Source: Algoriphagus antarcticus
GTDB taxonomy: Bacteria; Bacteroidota; Bacteroidia; Cytophagales; Cyclobacteriaceae
Assembly: GCF_002150685.1 (NCBI RefSeq)
Contig: NZ_MSSW01000002.1
Span: forward strand, 124,001 to 188,000
Reading direction: 5' to 3'
Length of the DNA: 64,000 nucleotides
Shown piece by piece: positions 33,901 through 43,553 of this stretch. Position 1 is the stretch's first letter. The number at the start of each line of letters is the position of its first letter. The notes below the pieces were generated by a model, which did no database searches, was not told the DNA's origin, and was given only the letters and a program-made list of their open reading frames with translations. The position numbers and the translations under genes were made by a program.

Positions 33901-35997
33901 GCGGTTGTCTTTGATGACTTTAGACTTTCAACTCTTACCAGTCTTCTGAATCCACAAGAACTCGTTGCAGGCGGAAAAATGGACGGAAGACTTGTGATGG
34001 AGAATCCATTTGGCGCTACAGGGGTGATGGGAGAATTGAAGATTGACAGTTTGAAAGTGTTTGCCGTTCCTTTGGGTAATCTGAGTTTGGATGCTTCGGC
34101 CAAGAATCTAGGTGACTACGTTCTAGCTCTCTCCTTGAAAGACGATGGCGTTGATTTGGATCTGAACGGCAATTTTGCCGCCAATGAGGAAGGTGGTGAA
34201 TTTGATATCAAGCTTGAATTGAACAGAGTGGAAATACAGAAATTGGCTGAACTTTCAGGAGACCAGATCCGTGATGCCGCCGGGTATCTTACGGGTACTG
34301 TAAATGCATCCGGGACGACCACCGATCCACAGTATAATGGTGATTTTCAATTTAATGAAGCATCCTTTGTCCCAACGCAACTAAGCACAAAGTATTTGCT
34401 TTCTGATGAAAAAATCTCTGTAGACAATGAGGGCCTTTATCTCAATCAATTTACCGTGAGGGATATGGACGGAAATACATTCGTAGTTGATGGCAGCGTT
34501 CTGACAGAAAGTTATTTAAACCCATCCTTTGACCTGAATCTGACTGCAAAGAACTTTATGGTCATCAATTCTACTAACAAAGACACTGATCTTTTCTACG
34601 GAAAAGGCACTATAGATGCAGATGTGTCCATTCAGGGAGATCTCACACTTCCTATCGTAAATGCAAAGCTTCATGTACAAGACAATACTGATCTGACCAT
34701 TATTATTCCTGAGTCCCAGGCTGATCTTGTCGAGCGACAGGGTGTGGTACTCTTTGTCAATAAGGAAAATCCTGACGCCATTCTGACTCGTCAGATGGAA
34801 GAGACTACAGACGTATTTTCCGGATATGACATTTCTGCTATTTTAACCGTAGAACCCGAAGCTGTTTTCACTATTGTAATAGATGAGGCTTCAGGTGACA
34901 ACCTTGCAATTTCCGGTGCAGCGAATCTTTCTTTGGATATAGATCCTAATGGCCGGATCACTCTTAGCGGAACATATGAAGTAAATGACGGACATTATGA
35001 AATGTCGCTATACGGCTTGGTTAGCAGAAGATTTGAGATCGCCAATGGCGGAAGAATAACCTGGAACGGAGATCCAATGGATGCTACATTGGATCTTCAG
35101 GCTATCTACAAAATAGAGACTTCCCCATCCGCACTTATGGCCTCGCAGATATCTGGCAGTAGTAGTGCTTCACAATCCCAATACAATCAAAAGTTGGACT
35201 TTCTTGTTTATCTGAATGTGGGTGGTGAGCTTTTAAAACCAGAAATCTCCTTCACTTTAGATATGCCAGAGGGTGCGCGAGGAGCTTTTGGCGGAAACGT
35301 TTATTCCAGGGTGCTGCAGATCAATGAGCAACAAGATGAGCTCAATAAGCAGGTCTTCTCCTTACTGGTGCTGAATAGATTCTTTCCTTCTACAGGGAGT
35401 GACGGGTCAAACGGAGGAGCTGAAGCCATCGCTAGAAACAGCGTCAGCCAATTACTTTCTGATCAGATGAATGCATTATCAAGCAAACTGTTTGGAGATA
35501 GCGGTTTGTCCGTCGGCTTTGATGTGGACAGCTATCAAGATGGAGGAGCTCAGAATAGAACTGAGTTAAACATCAATGCTCAGCAAAGTCTTTTCAATGA
35601 CCGCTTGGTCGTACAAGTCGGAAGTCAGGTTGATTTAGAAGGTACTCCAGCAAGTCAACAGAATACAGCAAGTTCAATTTTGGCAAATATCAGCTTCGAA
35701 TACATGCTTTCCGAAGACGGTAGATGGAGAATCCGCGCCTTTAGAAAAAACCAATTTGAGAGTATTATTGATGGACAGTTGGTAGTGACTGGCGCTGGAT
35801 TAGTATTCAACCGAGAGTTCAATCAATTCCGAAACCTCTGGAAACCTGAAGAAGTGAAAGATGGAGAGGTAAAAACAAATCCAATTGAAGAGCTGGAAAA
35901 AGAAAATGACAAGGACAAAAAGGAGCAAAAACAAGTAGAAAAAGAAGAAAGGAAAAAAGCAAAGGCCAATAAAAAATCAGAGGGAAATGAAAATTAA
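30967..35997 (+). CDS. tamB: TamB-like translocation and assembly module protein
   Basis: 1676 residues from TTG 30967. One N-terminal membrane anchor is followed by a very long run of repetitive beta-strand segments and the DUF490 (TamB C-terminal) domain at about 1280-1580. TamB spans the periplasm and acts in outer-membrane protein or phospholipid delivery with a TamA-type barrel; that partner follows with an 11-bp overlap. The reading frame is open back to 30898, and the missing upstream residues (IKTFLIKFLKILGIILGVIL) look like the true start of the anchor helix. Only an ATT at 30910 would initiate there. The last 45 residues are highly charged (Lys/Glu). Confidence 0.9.
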   Translation: MVLAIALILFIRSPWGQGIVVDKATSYVSDKTGTEVRIERLFITFSGNIYLEGLYLEDTKGDTLIYSKNLEAGVAFAPLLSTGNINVTKLDWEGLVARVSRSAETEKFNFDFLIEAFASQPADSTQTVATDTTASDPPKIKLSPISIRDFDITYLDEVMGIDASLLLGELEVTIPGLDLEKYEFDIKQIALQNTKIKYHQTKPFPPSEEPEEEPLMPIVNLDELTLSNVTADYISSPDSQEAQVEIGHLLVELPEANLKTQTVKLTTLALENSSILFHDFSLTSSVDTINSTSSAPFEWPDWIVEANDISIDSTNIEYKSADISIKKGYFNPEAIQITALNLDLENAFIRDEKVGLELNKLEFTEGSGFELREFSTAISLGNEEIEIEDLLLQTNRSKLDGNLTLNYQSIQSLFDQPENASAILTIDELRADVRDSYFFAPELARDTLIQEIAKSPILLTAKAKGNLSAIDISSLNLRWSDTKLTTQGTVGNPTDVELLTFDFPDIKAHTTRKTLIKFVDESALGIKLPENFDLTASAKGKIDDAVADLQLDTDFGNIALNGSYKNSDAISFDTELAVSMLQLGKILQNENLDTVSVTLKAIGEGSSLNDLNASLTSSFTQLGLYGHDYSGLELEGKLENGAGDVRMWIDEEFLNFDLLTKLDLDSLNSKVDLTLDLQGADFYALGFTAKPTRARMMLNANFEGNAAAFDLTTKITDGIIVYEQKSYPFGILDINAKIREDSSSVDIASKILNGYLRTNTNPSELTSSLQGHFRHYLDKADSLHANSQSDVIMNLDMVISEDPLLSEVLLQSLEQFDSARIQVDYFQEIDSLTATIDFPFVNYAGTEVDSLGIRIRSNENVLRMYFGFANLNSGPVTMDQTFVTGQLADSRLYFDFHSYEGEERKYHVSSDIGLDGDTLSYHVSSIDLILKGEQWNIPEKNLVKYSGESLEFKDFKFTNGNQEITWENNVEGFTDENIAVVFDDFRLSTLTSLLNPQELVAGGKMDGRLVMENPFGATGVMGELKIDSLKVFAVPLGNLSLDASAKNLGDYVLALSLKDDGVDLDLNGNFAANEEGGEFDIKLELNRVEIQKLAELSGDQIRDAAGYLTGTVNASGTTTDPQYNGDFQFNEASFVPTQLSTKYLLSDEKISVDNEGLYLNQFTVRDMDGNTFVVDGSVLTESYLNPSFDLNLTAKNFMVINSTNKDTDLFYGKGTIDADVSIQGDLTLPIVNAKLHVQDNTDLTIIIPESQADLVERQGVVLFVNKENPDAILTRQMEETTDVFSGYDISAILTVEPEAVFTIVIDEASGDNLAISGAANLSLDIDPNGRITLSGTYEVNDGHYEMSLYGLVSRRFEIANGGRITWNGDPMDATLDLQAIYKIETSPSALMASQISGSSSASQSQYNQKLDFLVYLNVGGELLKPEISFTLDMPEGARGAFGGNVYSRVLQINEQQDELNKQVFSLLVLNRFFPSTGSDGSNGGAEAIARNSVSQLLSDQMNALSSKLFGDSGLSVGFDVDSYQDGGAQNRTELNINAQQSLFNDRLVVQVGSQVDLEGTPASQQNTASSILANISFEYMLSEDGRWRIRAFRKNQFESIIDGQLVVTGAGLVFNREFNQFRNLWKPEEVKDGEVKTNPIEELEKENDKDKKEQKQVEKEERKKAKANKKSEGNEN

Positions 35998-38275
35998 ACG
36001 CCATATATCCTTGATCAGCGCCATTTTGCTACTTGCTATGGCTTGTAATGTAAAGAAGTACATTCCTAAAGATGAGTTTCTTTACACTGGTGCCGATCTT
36101 AAACTCAAAACTGAGGCAAAAATCAGCGATATAGATGAGATCCAAGCTGAACTGGAAAGCCTGCTAAAACCTGAGCCAAATAGCAAAATACTGGGAATGT
36201 ATGTGGGGCTTTGGGCGCACTATAAAGGAACGCAAGAAAAGCCGGGATTCATCAACAGATTTTTGAATAAAAAGCTAGGTGAGGAACCAGTGTATTTCAG
36301 TCAAGTTGACCCAGCCAGAACTGAAGAACTGATTCTAAACAGGCTGGATAACAGAGGTTTTTTCTATAGTACTTCCAGCTCAGATATCATCCTTAAAAAC
36401 AAGGTAGCAAAGGTCAATTACGTGGCAGAATTCGGTGAACCTTATACCCTTTCAAAGTTTCAGTTAGATCGGGATTCCCTGCAGATTGAGCATGAAATAA
36501 CTTCATTGCTAGATGAAACATTCATAGTAGAAGACAGTCGCTTTGATCTCAACACTCTGAATCGGGAGCGGGCTAGAATTGACTCTGCTTTGAAGGAGCA
36601 AGGATATTATAATTTCAATGATGATTTTCTGATTTTTGAGGCAGACACTAATATTTCTGACACTTTACGGAAATTCAATCTATACCTGAGATTAAAGCAA
36701 AATACTCCCGAAAGAGGAATTATCCCCTACCAAATAGATGAAATAAATGTCTTTCCCAACTATTCAATCGATGAAAGTGGAGAGAAACTAGATACAACTG
36801 TAGTAGCAGAAAAGAATTTCATCCAAGGGAACTTGGTGTTCAGACCTTCCCTTTTGGAAGATTATATTCTGATACAAAAAGAGGAACTCTATAGCCCCAA
36901 GATGTCCAAGCTTACAAGTAATAGATTAAGTTCTATCGGTACTTATAAGTTTGTAAATCTACGCTATGAAGAGCTAAGCACCGATGACTCACTAGGTCAT
37001 CTTCAGGCAAATATTTACCTCTCGCCGATGACGAAAAGATCCGTGAGAGCAGAGCTTTTGGGTGTATCCAAATCAAACAATTTTGCAGGGCCAACTTTAA
37101 ATCTTACTTATAGAAATCGTAATATTTTTAACGGTGGAGAGACATTTAATCTATCTACTAAATTCGCTTACGAATTTCAGGTAGCGGGCGGCGACAGGTC
37201 TAATCTGAAATCATTTGAAGTAGGAGTCAATGCTGATCTGATTTTCCCAAGAGTTATTTTCTTCGTTCCTATCCGTGAAAAATTCAGTTATGCCGTACCG
37301 AAAACCAAAATGGGAATAGGTGTTGAATACCTCAGCAGAGGAGGCCTATATCGCTTAAATTCATTCTCGACGAACTACGGATATTTCTGGAATCCCAATC
37401 CTTTCGTCTACCATGAAATTAATCCTATAAGTGTAAATTTGGTGAATCTCACTAGAACCTCACCTGAATTTGAGGCGATTCTGGATGCAAACCCATTTTT
37501 GAGAAGAAGTTTTGAACAAAACTTTATTGCTGGAATCAACTACACATTCCAATACAATAAGCTGCAGGACAAATATAGAAAGCATGCGATTTTCACGGGC
37601 GTGACTATTGACTTGGCAGGAAACGCATTAAACCTGATCAATTCTATCGCAGGTACTGAGAACGGAAAATTCCTGGGATTAGCATATGCACAGTACACAA
37701 AAGCTGATCTTGATTTTCGATATTATTTCCGCCCGAATGAAAAGCATACTATTGCAACCAGACTTTTTCTGGGAGCTGGACTTCCATTTGGCAACTCAGT
37801 CTCTCTGCCTTATGTGAAGCAATATTTTTCCGGTGGACCAAATAGTATAAGGGCTTTCAGAATCCGATCTATAGGGCCTGGAACTTACCGACCAAAAACT
37901 GATGACAATAGCTCATTTTTCGACCAATCCGGTGATATAAGATTTGAGGGGAATATTGAATACCGGTTCCCGATCGTTTCTTACTTGAAAGGCGCGGCAT
38001 TTATGGACGCTGGAAATATCTGGCTACGAAATGAAAACGAAGCACTGCCTGGAGGCAAATTCACTAAAAACTGGTACAAGGAACTCGCCGTCGGAGCAGG
38101 CGTAGGATTGAGAATTGATATACAATTCTTTGTGATACGCTTTGATTTTGCCACCCCACTTCGCTATCCATACCTCCCGGAAGGAGAGCGCTGGAGCAAT
38201 AATTTTAATATAGGCAGCAAAACCTGGAGACGTGAAAATTTGATTTTCAACTTTGCTATTGGCTATCCTTTTTAA
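35987..38275 (+). CDS. tamL: TamL, lipoprotein TamA/BamA-type outer-membrane barrel
   Basis: 762 residues. The signal ends in a lipobox (LLAMAC, Cys near residue 20), the mark of the Bacteroidota TamL variant. POTRA-like regions follow (about 35-330), then a 16-strand Omp85 barrel (about 370-762) with the expected loop 6 motif near FSGGPNSIRAFRIRSIGPG and an aromatic C-terminus (GYPF). It should pair with the preceding TamB to insert outer-membrane proteins or move lipids. The start codon lies inside the tamB 3' end, so the two are translationally coupled. Confidence 0.92.
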   Translation: MKIKRHISLISAILLLAMACNVKKYIPKDEFLYTGADLKLKTEAKISDIDEIQAELESLLKPEPNSKILGMYVGLWAHYKGTQEKPGFINRFLNKKLGEEPVYFSQVDPARTEELILNRLDNRGFFYSTSSSDIILKNKVAKVNYVAEFGEPYTLSKFQLDRDSLQIEHEITSLLDETFIVEDSRFDLNTLNRERARIDSALKEQGYYNFNDDFLIFEADTNISDTLRKFNLYLRLKQNTPERGIIPYQIDEINVFPNYSIDESGEKLDTTVVAEKNFIQGNLVFRPSLLEDYILIQKEELYSPKMSKLTSNRLSSIGTYKFVNLRYEELSTDDSLGHLQANIYLSPMTKRSVRAELLGVSKSNNFAGPTLNLTYRNRNIFNGGETFNLSTKFAYEFQVAGGDRSNLKSFEVGVNADLIFPRVIFFVPIREKFSYAVPKTKMGIGVEYLSRGGLYRLNSFSTNYGYFWNPNPFVYHEINPISVNLVNLTRTSPEFEAILDANPFLRRSFEQNFIAGINYTFQYNKLQDKYRKHAIFTGVTIDLAGNALNLINSIAGTENGKFLGLAYAQYTKADLDFRYYFRPNEKHTIATRLFLGAGLPFGNSVSLPYVKQYFSGGPNSIRAFRIRSIGPGTYRPKTDDNSSFFDQSGDIRFEGNIEYRFPIVSYLKGAAFMDAGNIWLRNENEALPGGKFTKNWYKELAVGAGVGLRIDIQFFVIRFDFATPLRYPYLPEGERWSNNFNIGSKTWRRENLIFNFAIGYPF

Positions 38276-38367
38276 GCATAGAACCTAACGGTAAAAACCA
38301 ATTCAGCTTCTAATGAAAATGTCTATTATCTTAGGGGATAAGCAATTTTTTGACTTAAAAGATTTCT

Positions 38368-40245
38368 ATGAAATTCCCTTCAATTGCAAAGCTCCAGAAA
38401 GACGGAACAAGTACCGCAATACGCTTCCCCTTTAGTTTACTTTTTGGAGTTCTAGCGGCAGGATTAAGCATCTACATTATTGAAACTGAACCCATAGACG
38501 ATCTGTGGTTCCTCAATCTCCTACTTACTTTTGCTCTAGGAATTCCACTTTATTTTTGCATTGACGTCCTTGCGGAAAGAAAGAAGTTCACCACTATGCA
38601 AAGGCAACTTGCCTGGGTAATTGGTTTGCTATTTTTGGGTTTAATCTATTTTAGTTTCCCTTCGGAGGATACTTTGACGAATAACAGAGTTCCATACATA
38701 CGGTATGCCATTTACAATCTGGCGATTCACTTGATGGTCGCCTTTCTCCCCTATTTTGGAAGTGATAATCAGGAAGGATTCTGGAACTACAATAAGATTT
38801 TATTCATCCGACTGATCACTGGAATCTACTATTCTTTGGTGATTGTTATAGGAATCGACCTAGCACTTTTAGCCATCAATACACTTTTCGAGGTCAATAT
38901 TCAAGGAGAGACTTATGCTCAAATATTTGCCATTACTTTCGGCGTTTTCAATACTTGGTTTTTCTTAGCTGGTATCCCAAAGTTCTTTGAAAACAAAGTC
39001 ACTCTGGAAGATTACCCTAAAGGCCTGAAGATTTTCACACAATTCATCTTAATACCACTCCTACTTATTTATCTCTGCATTCTATATTTCTATGGAGCAA
39101 AAATCATCATTACCGGAGACTGGCCGAAAGGAATTGTGACTTATATGATTGTAGCCATATCGGTACTGGGGATTTTCACCAACCTGCTCCTTTATCCCTA
39201 TCAGCAATGGAAAGAAAGCGGCTGGATTAAAAAATTTCATGGAGCCTATTACCTCCTTCTCATCCCATTAGTCACCCTGCTTTTCTTTGCCATAGGTATT
39301 CGTATCCAGGATTATGGTCTTACTGTGAACCGCTATATTATCACCTTGATGGGGATTTGGCTGACCTTTATCTGTATTTATTATTCGTTTGGGAAAAAGA
39401 ATATCAAGACAATTCCAGCATCTCTTGCCTTGTTCATGATCTTATCATCTTTTGGCCCATGGGGGATGTTTAGCCTGAGTGAAAGAAATCAGCGAAACCG
39501 TCTTGCTGGCATATTGACAGAAAATAAGATTTTGGTAAATGACAAAATTCAAAATGAAGTCAATTGGGTACTTGGAGAGAAGGGCAGCCTCAAGCCATTG
39601 GGTGAATTGCGAACAAAATCACTCCAAACAGAGAAGTTGAATGAAGTAAATTCCATCCTTCAATATCTGGAGGATTATCATGGAATGGAAAACATATATC
39701 CATGGTTTGAGCAGGATTTATATAGCTTGATGGAGAATACCACTAAAAGTCCAGTAGCTATAAACCCAAGTAAATTTCTGATAGAATCCATGGGACTGAC
39801 GTATGTCCCTTACTATCAAATGCTGAATGAATCAGATTCATTTAAAGAACTGAACCTAGTTACATACGAGGACTTCGAAGTTCAAATCTCTGAATACGAC
39901 TATCTCCTACACATAAATATAGGGGCATGGAATCAGGACAAGGAATCCCTCACTGAAAGGAAGTATAACCTGGAAGTGGACAAGGACGGCCAAACGAATT
40001 TAATCTTAAAATGGGCTGATGGACAGATGACTTTCGATCTTTCAAACGACTTGAAAGACCTCTTAAACTTATACGATGGCGGTTATCACGAGGTAAATTC
40101 AGAGGAGTTAGTCATTTCCAGAAAAAATGAAAAGCTAGAAATAAAATTGCTGTTAAAATCAATGACGATAAGAAATTCAGAAGGCAAACTAACGCTTCAA
40201 AGCCTAGAAGGATTATTGTTGGTCAATGAAATTCAGGAGGAATAA
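38368..40245 (+). CDS. DUF4153 multi-pass membrane protein
   Basis: 625 residues. Residues 15-385 hold about ten to eleven predicted membrane helices; the remainder is a soluble C-terminal domain on one side of the membrane. The membrane part matches DUF4153 (the VLGIFTNLLLYPYQQW region is characteristic). The function of the family is unknown. It follows tamL after 92 bp with no terminator, so it may belong to the envelope operon, though that is uncertain. Confidence 0.8.
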   Translation: MKFPSIAKLQKDGTSTAIRFPFSLLFGVLAAGLSIYIIETEPIDDLWFLNLLLTFALGIPLYFCIDVLAERKKFTTMQRQLAWVIGLLFLGLIYFSFPSEDTLTNNRVPYIRYAIYNLAIHLMVAFLPYFGSDNQEGFWNYNKILFIRLITGIYYSLVIVIGIDLALLAINTLFEVNIQGETYAQIFAITFGVFNTWFFLAGIPKFFENKVTLEDYPKGLKIFTQFILIPLLLIYLCILYFYGAKIIITGDWPKGIVTYMIVAISVLGIFTNLLLYPYQQWKESGWIKKFHGAYYLLLIPLVTLLFFAIGIRIQDYGLTVNRYIITLMGIWLTFICIYYSFGKKNIKTIPASLALFMILSSFGPWGMFSLSERNQRNRLAGILTENKILVNDKIQNEVNWVLGEKGSLKPLGELRTKSLQTEKLNEVNSILQYLEDYHGMENIYPWFEQDLYSLMENTTKSPVAINPSKFLIESMGLTYVPYYQMLNESDSFKELNLVTYEDFEVQISEYDYLLHINIGAWNQDKESLTERKYNLEVDKDGQTNLILKWADGQMTFDLSNDLKDLLNLYDGGYHEVNSEELVISRKNEKLEIKLLLKSMTIRNSEGKLTLQSLEGLLLVNEIQEE

Positions 40246-40353
40246 CCTGCTGATTTTCTATCCTAAATTCATTCTCAGTATATTGATGAAGAGAAATTCC
40301 AGCAAGGATTTCTAAGACTATTTTTCTACCCTTTAGTAAATTCCAGTCAAATT

Positions 40354-41262
40354 ATGGCATTTATAGATTACTACAGTGTCCTAGGCATAGCCAAAAATGC
40401 TAGCGAGGCAGATATCAAAAAAGCATACCGAAAACAAGCCCGAAAGTACCATCCTGACGTCAATCCAGATGATAAAACTGCGGAGCACAAGTTCAAGGAA
40501 GTAAATGAAGCAAATGAAGTTCTCAGTGATCCTGAAAAGCGCAAGAAATACGACAAGTACGGCAAAGACTGGAAGCATGCAGATCAGTTTGAGCAGGCTG
40601 GAGCAAGTGGCGGAAGACGGCAACGTGGCCAGGGGAATCCAGGAGCTGGTTTTGGTGGCGAAGGTTATGGTGGAGCAGACTATTCCGATTTCTTTGAATC
40701 CATGTTTGGCGGATCTGGAGGTGGCTTCAGGCAAGGTGGCAGAAGCACCAAATTCAAAGGACAGGACTTTAATGCAGAACTTCAGCTTTCTATCCACGAC
40801 GCATACCAAACCCGCAAGCAAGTTCTCACGGTAAACGGAGAGAATATCCGCCTTACGATCGCAGCTGGCATAGCCGATGGTCAGACCATCAAAATCAAAG
40901 GAAAAGGAGCCCCAGGAATCAATGGTGGGCCAAATGGCGACTTATACATCAAGTTTGCAATCAAAAACGACACGAAATTCCAGCGCGAAGGAGACAATCT
41001 CTATTCCTCAGAGGATCTGGATCTTTATACGTCTATGCTGGGCGGAGAGCTTTTGGCAGATACATTTGGTGGAAAAGTCAAACTGAAAGTTGCTCCGGAA
41101 ACGCAAAATGGAACCAAGGTGAGACTCAAAGGGAAGGGGTTTCCAGTCTATAAAAAAGAAGGCGAATTCGGGGATTTGATCCTGACCTATTCAATCAAAA
41201 ACCCTACGAATCTGACGGCAGAAGAGAAAAAGTTATTTGAAGAACTCCAAAAACTAAGATAA
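40354..41262 (+). CDS. cbpA: CbpA-type J-domain co-chaperone
   Basis: 302 residues. A J domain (residues 4-70) with the HPD tripeptide (KYHPDVN) is followed by a Gly-rich linker (about 85-130) and a DnaJ C-terminal substrate-binding region (135-300). The zinc-finger CxxCxGxG repeats of true DnaJ are absent, which marks it as class II CbpA type. CbpA stimulates DnaK and also binds curved DNA. Its modulator cbpM starts one base after the stop, as in Enterobacteria and many Bacteroidota. Confidence 0.93.
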   Translation: MAFIDYYSVLGIAKNASEADIKKAYRKQARKYHPDVNPDDKTAEHKFKEVNEANEVLSDPEKRKKYDKYGKDWKHADQFEQAGASGGRRQRGQGNPGAGFGGEGYGGADYSDFFESMFGGSGGGFRQGGRSTKFKGQDFNAELQLSIHDAYQTRKQVLTVNGENIRLTIAAGIADGQTIKIKGKGAPGINGGPNGDLYIKFAIKNDTKFQREGDNLYSSEDLDLYTSMLGGELLADTFGGKVKLKVAPETQNGTKVRLKGKGFPVYKKEGEFGDLILTYSIKNPTNLTAEEKKLFEELQKLR

Positions 41263-41263
41263 G

Positions 41264-41566
41264 ATGGCACAGCAAGAATTGATACTTATAGAAACGCTCT
41301 GTACGCATTATGAGATCGAAGTTTCATTTGTGGACTCACTTTACAGCTTGGGTTTGATCGAGATTCATACCATAGAGCAGACACGATTTATTCCTGAGGA
41401 AAAAGTAGCTGATTTGGAAAAAATGATCCGAATCCATCAAGACCTTGAAGTCAATCCAGAAGGCATAGATGTGATATTCAATTTGCTCCGCAAAATAAAT
41501 AACTTAAGGAGTGAGCTGGCTGATACCAAAAATAGACTGATACGATACGAACTCGAAAATCAATAA
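41264..41566 (+). CDS. cbpM: CbpM-like chaperone modulator
   Basis: 100 residues, a MerR-like N-terminal fold (LIETLCTHYEIEVSFVDSLYSLGLIEI) followed by a helical C-terminal part (about 55-100) with coiled-coil character. CbpM binds the J domain of CbpA and blocks both its DnaK and DNA activities. Identification rests on the MerR-like sequence and on its position one base after cbpA. Confidence 0.88.
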   Translation: MAQQELILIETLCTHYEIEVSFVDSLYSLGLIEIHTIEQTRFIPEEKVADLEKMIRIHQDLEVNPEGIDVIFNLLRKINNLRSELADTKNRLIRYELENQ

Positions 41567-41588
41567 ACAAACTACCCTAAAACAAACT

Positions 41589-42047
41589 ATGACTACTAAC
41601 TTCCACATCTGGAAAAATAACCGTTCCATTTACTATAAATTTCTCCAGCACAATTCATTGGAGCATCTGAATAAGATCCCTTTAGGATTCAACAACAATT
41701 TGATCTGGAATATTGGGCACGTGATCGTCGTTCAGCAGCGACTTGTCTATGGACTTTCTGGGCTTCCTATGAATATTTCCGACGAGCTGTTTCAGAAATA
41801 TAAACCTGGCACAAAACCAGAAGTCGATGAGCCAAAAGAAACTGTTGAGATGTTCAAAGAACTTTTGATCTCTCCTATTGATCAAACCATTGCTGATTTT
41901 GAAACTGGAAAATTCAAAGAGTATAACGAATACACCTCTTCCAAAGGCTTTCACCTTGCTAGTGCTGCAGATGCTGTTACCTTCAATAATTATCACGAAG
42001 CCTTACACTTAGGCGCGATGATTTCTATTTTGAAATTTCTATCCTAA
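41589..42047 (+). CDS. DinB-family four-helix protein
   Basis: 152 residues. It fits the DinB_2 four-helix bundle, with metal-ligand histidines in NIGHVIVVQQR near residue 40 and NNYHEALHLG near residue 138. The wider superfamily includes thiol transferases (bacillithiol or mycothiol dependent) and many uncharacterised stress proteins. It lies 22 bp after cbpM and 13 bp before the broken VOC gene, so the four could share a transcript. Confidence 0.85.
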   Translation: MTTNFHIWKNNRSIYYKFLQHNSLEHLNKIPLGFNNNLIWNIGHVIVVQQRLVYGLSGLPMNISDELFQKYKPGTKPEVDEPKETVEMFKELLISPIDQTIADFETGKFKEYNEYTSSKGFHLASAADAVTFNNYHEALHLGAMISILKFLS

Positions 42048-42060
42048 AACTTACTGAATC

Positions 42061-42558
42061 ATGAATAGATTCTTAATTCTGGCAACCGCAATGACTGGAG
42101 CTTTCAGCCTGGGTCTGTTCTTCAATTCAATATTCTATGCGGATCAAAAGAAGTCAACTCAGAGTCAAACAAATAATAACTCAGATATGAAATTAGGAGC
42201 CTTTTCTATCAGCCTTAGTGTCAAAGACCTTGAAGCTTCATAACAATTTTATGAGAAGCTTGGCTTCACTCAGTTTGGTGGGTCTGCGGAAAGTAATTAC
42301 CTGATTATGAAAAATGAAGGCACTTTGATCGGGCTTTTTAAAGGAATGTTCGAAGGCAATATTCTTACATTCAATCCAGGCTGGGATGAGAATGCACAAG
42401 CAATAAAGGAATATAATGACGTGCGAGAAATTCAGCAAAAACTCAAGTCGAGTCAAATTGAAATAATGAATCCTGCAGATGAAACTACCTCAGGCCCTGC
42501 CAGTTTTATGGTCACAGATCCCGACGGAAATATGATTTTATTCGATCAACACTTATAG
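42061..42558 (+). pseudogene. VOC/glyoxalase-like protein broken by in-frame TAA
   Basis: One 166-codon frame with a single internal stop, TAA at 42241-42243 (codon 61). The residues before it (SLSVKDLEAS) and after it (QFYEKLGF) are the continuous N-terminal signature of VOC proteins, whose next residue is usually Lys or another polar residue, so AAA-to-TAA is the simplest event. The first 30 residues are a hydrophobic signal or anchor (MNRFLILATAMTGAFSLGLFF), unusual for a VOC protein. The C-terminus (DPDGNMILFDQ) is normal. If the stop is real, only a 60-residue piece and perhaps a restart at 42307 are made. Confidence 0.78.
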
Positions 42559-42585
42559 AAATTTGATTTCCAGCTTATTTAAAAG

Positions 42586-42680
42586 TACGATCTTGGAATC
42601 AATGATAGAACTTCAAATTCGGCAATCTCTCTTTCTTAAAGGGGACAAGGGGGATATTCTTAAGCAAACATGTAAGATCC
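42586..42680 (+). repeat. Dispersed intergenic repeat, copy B
   Basis: GATCTTGGAATCAATGATAGAACTTCAAATTCGGC (given here in pieces: 42589-42600 and 42601-42623), then an AAGGGGACAAGGGGGAT block and ACATGTAAGATC at 42668-42679. It matches copy A at 28519-28650 in the opposite orientation. It sits between the VOC pseudogene and the methyltransferase gene. Confidence 0.5.
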
Positions 42681-42743
42681 CTAGTGCATGTTCATTCGTG
42701 CAAATACACATTTATACCAAAAGACTTTTACACTATCCATACA

Positions 42744-43451
42744 ATGAATAAGTCCAGTACAGACGAAATCCGCGACCGATTCGATAACGATGTAGAACGT
42801 TTCTCAAACCTTGACACAGGACAAGTCGCCACAATTGATGCTACTATCTCCCTGGAACTTATCACTGAAGCTGCAAAGCGAATTGTCCCTAATGCTACAA
42901 CTGTGCTTGATGTAGGCTGTGGAGCCGGTAATTATTCATTAAAAATGCTCAGTAAAATCCCAGATCTTTCATTTACGCTAGTAGATCTCAGTGGCAAAAT
43001 GCTGGAAAAAGCCTTGGAACGAGTTTCTGCAGAAACCAGCGCAGACGTATCCATTTTCCTGGGTGATATTAGAGACATCATGCTTCCAGAAGCGAGCTTC
43101 GACATTATTATGGCTGGAGCAGTGTTGCATCATTTACGTGAAGATGACGATTGGGAAAGGACTTTTACCAAACTATTCTCACTCCTCAAACCTGGAGGCT
43201 GTTTGATGATCTCAGATCTGATCACCCAAGACACAGACTTGCTCAATGAATACACCTGGGAGCGCTATGGAGATTATCTGGAAAGTGTAGGCGGAAAAGA
43301 ATACCGTGAAAAAGTACTCGCTTATGTAGCTAAAGAGGATTCACCGAGATCTATGAATTATCAGCTGGATCTGATGAAAAAAGTAGGTTTTAGCAAAGTA
43401 GAAATCCTCCACAAAAACATGTGCTTTGGAGCTTTTGGAGGAATAAAATAA
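42744..43451 (+). CDS. Class I SAM-dependent methyltransferase
   Basis: 235 residues from ATG 42744; an upstream ATG at 42684 would add 20 residues overlapping the repeat and is less likely. Motif I is VLDVGCGAGNYS near residue 54, motif II contains VDLSGKM, and the post-motif region reads AGAVLHHL near residue 122, so it is a methyltransferase of small molecules rather than of DNA (no NPPY). It resembles UbiE/trans-aconitate-type enzymes, but the substrate cannot be assigned. It stands alone between the repeat and the acyltransferase gene. Confidence 0.87.
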   Translation: MNKSSTDEIRDRFDNDVERFSNLDTGQVATIDATISLELITEAAKRIVPNATTVLDVGCGAGNYSLKMLSKIPDLSFTLVDLSGKMLEKALERVSAETSADVSIFLGDIRDIMLPEASFDIIMAGAVLHHLREDDDWERTFTKLFSLLKPGGCLMISDLITQDTDLLNEYTWERYGDYLESVGGKEYREKVLAYVAKEDSPRSMNYQLDLMKKVGFSKVEILHKNMCFGAFGGIK

Positions 43452-43553
43452 CATTTATCCTCAGCAAGCAATTATCATTATGAGAGAGATCTCTAGGTAA
43501 AATAGAATCTAAAATCTTATTTTAGACAAAGCCATAATTTTTAGACTTAACCC

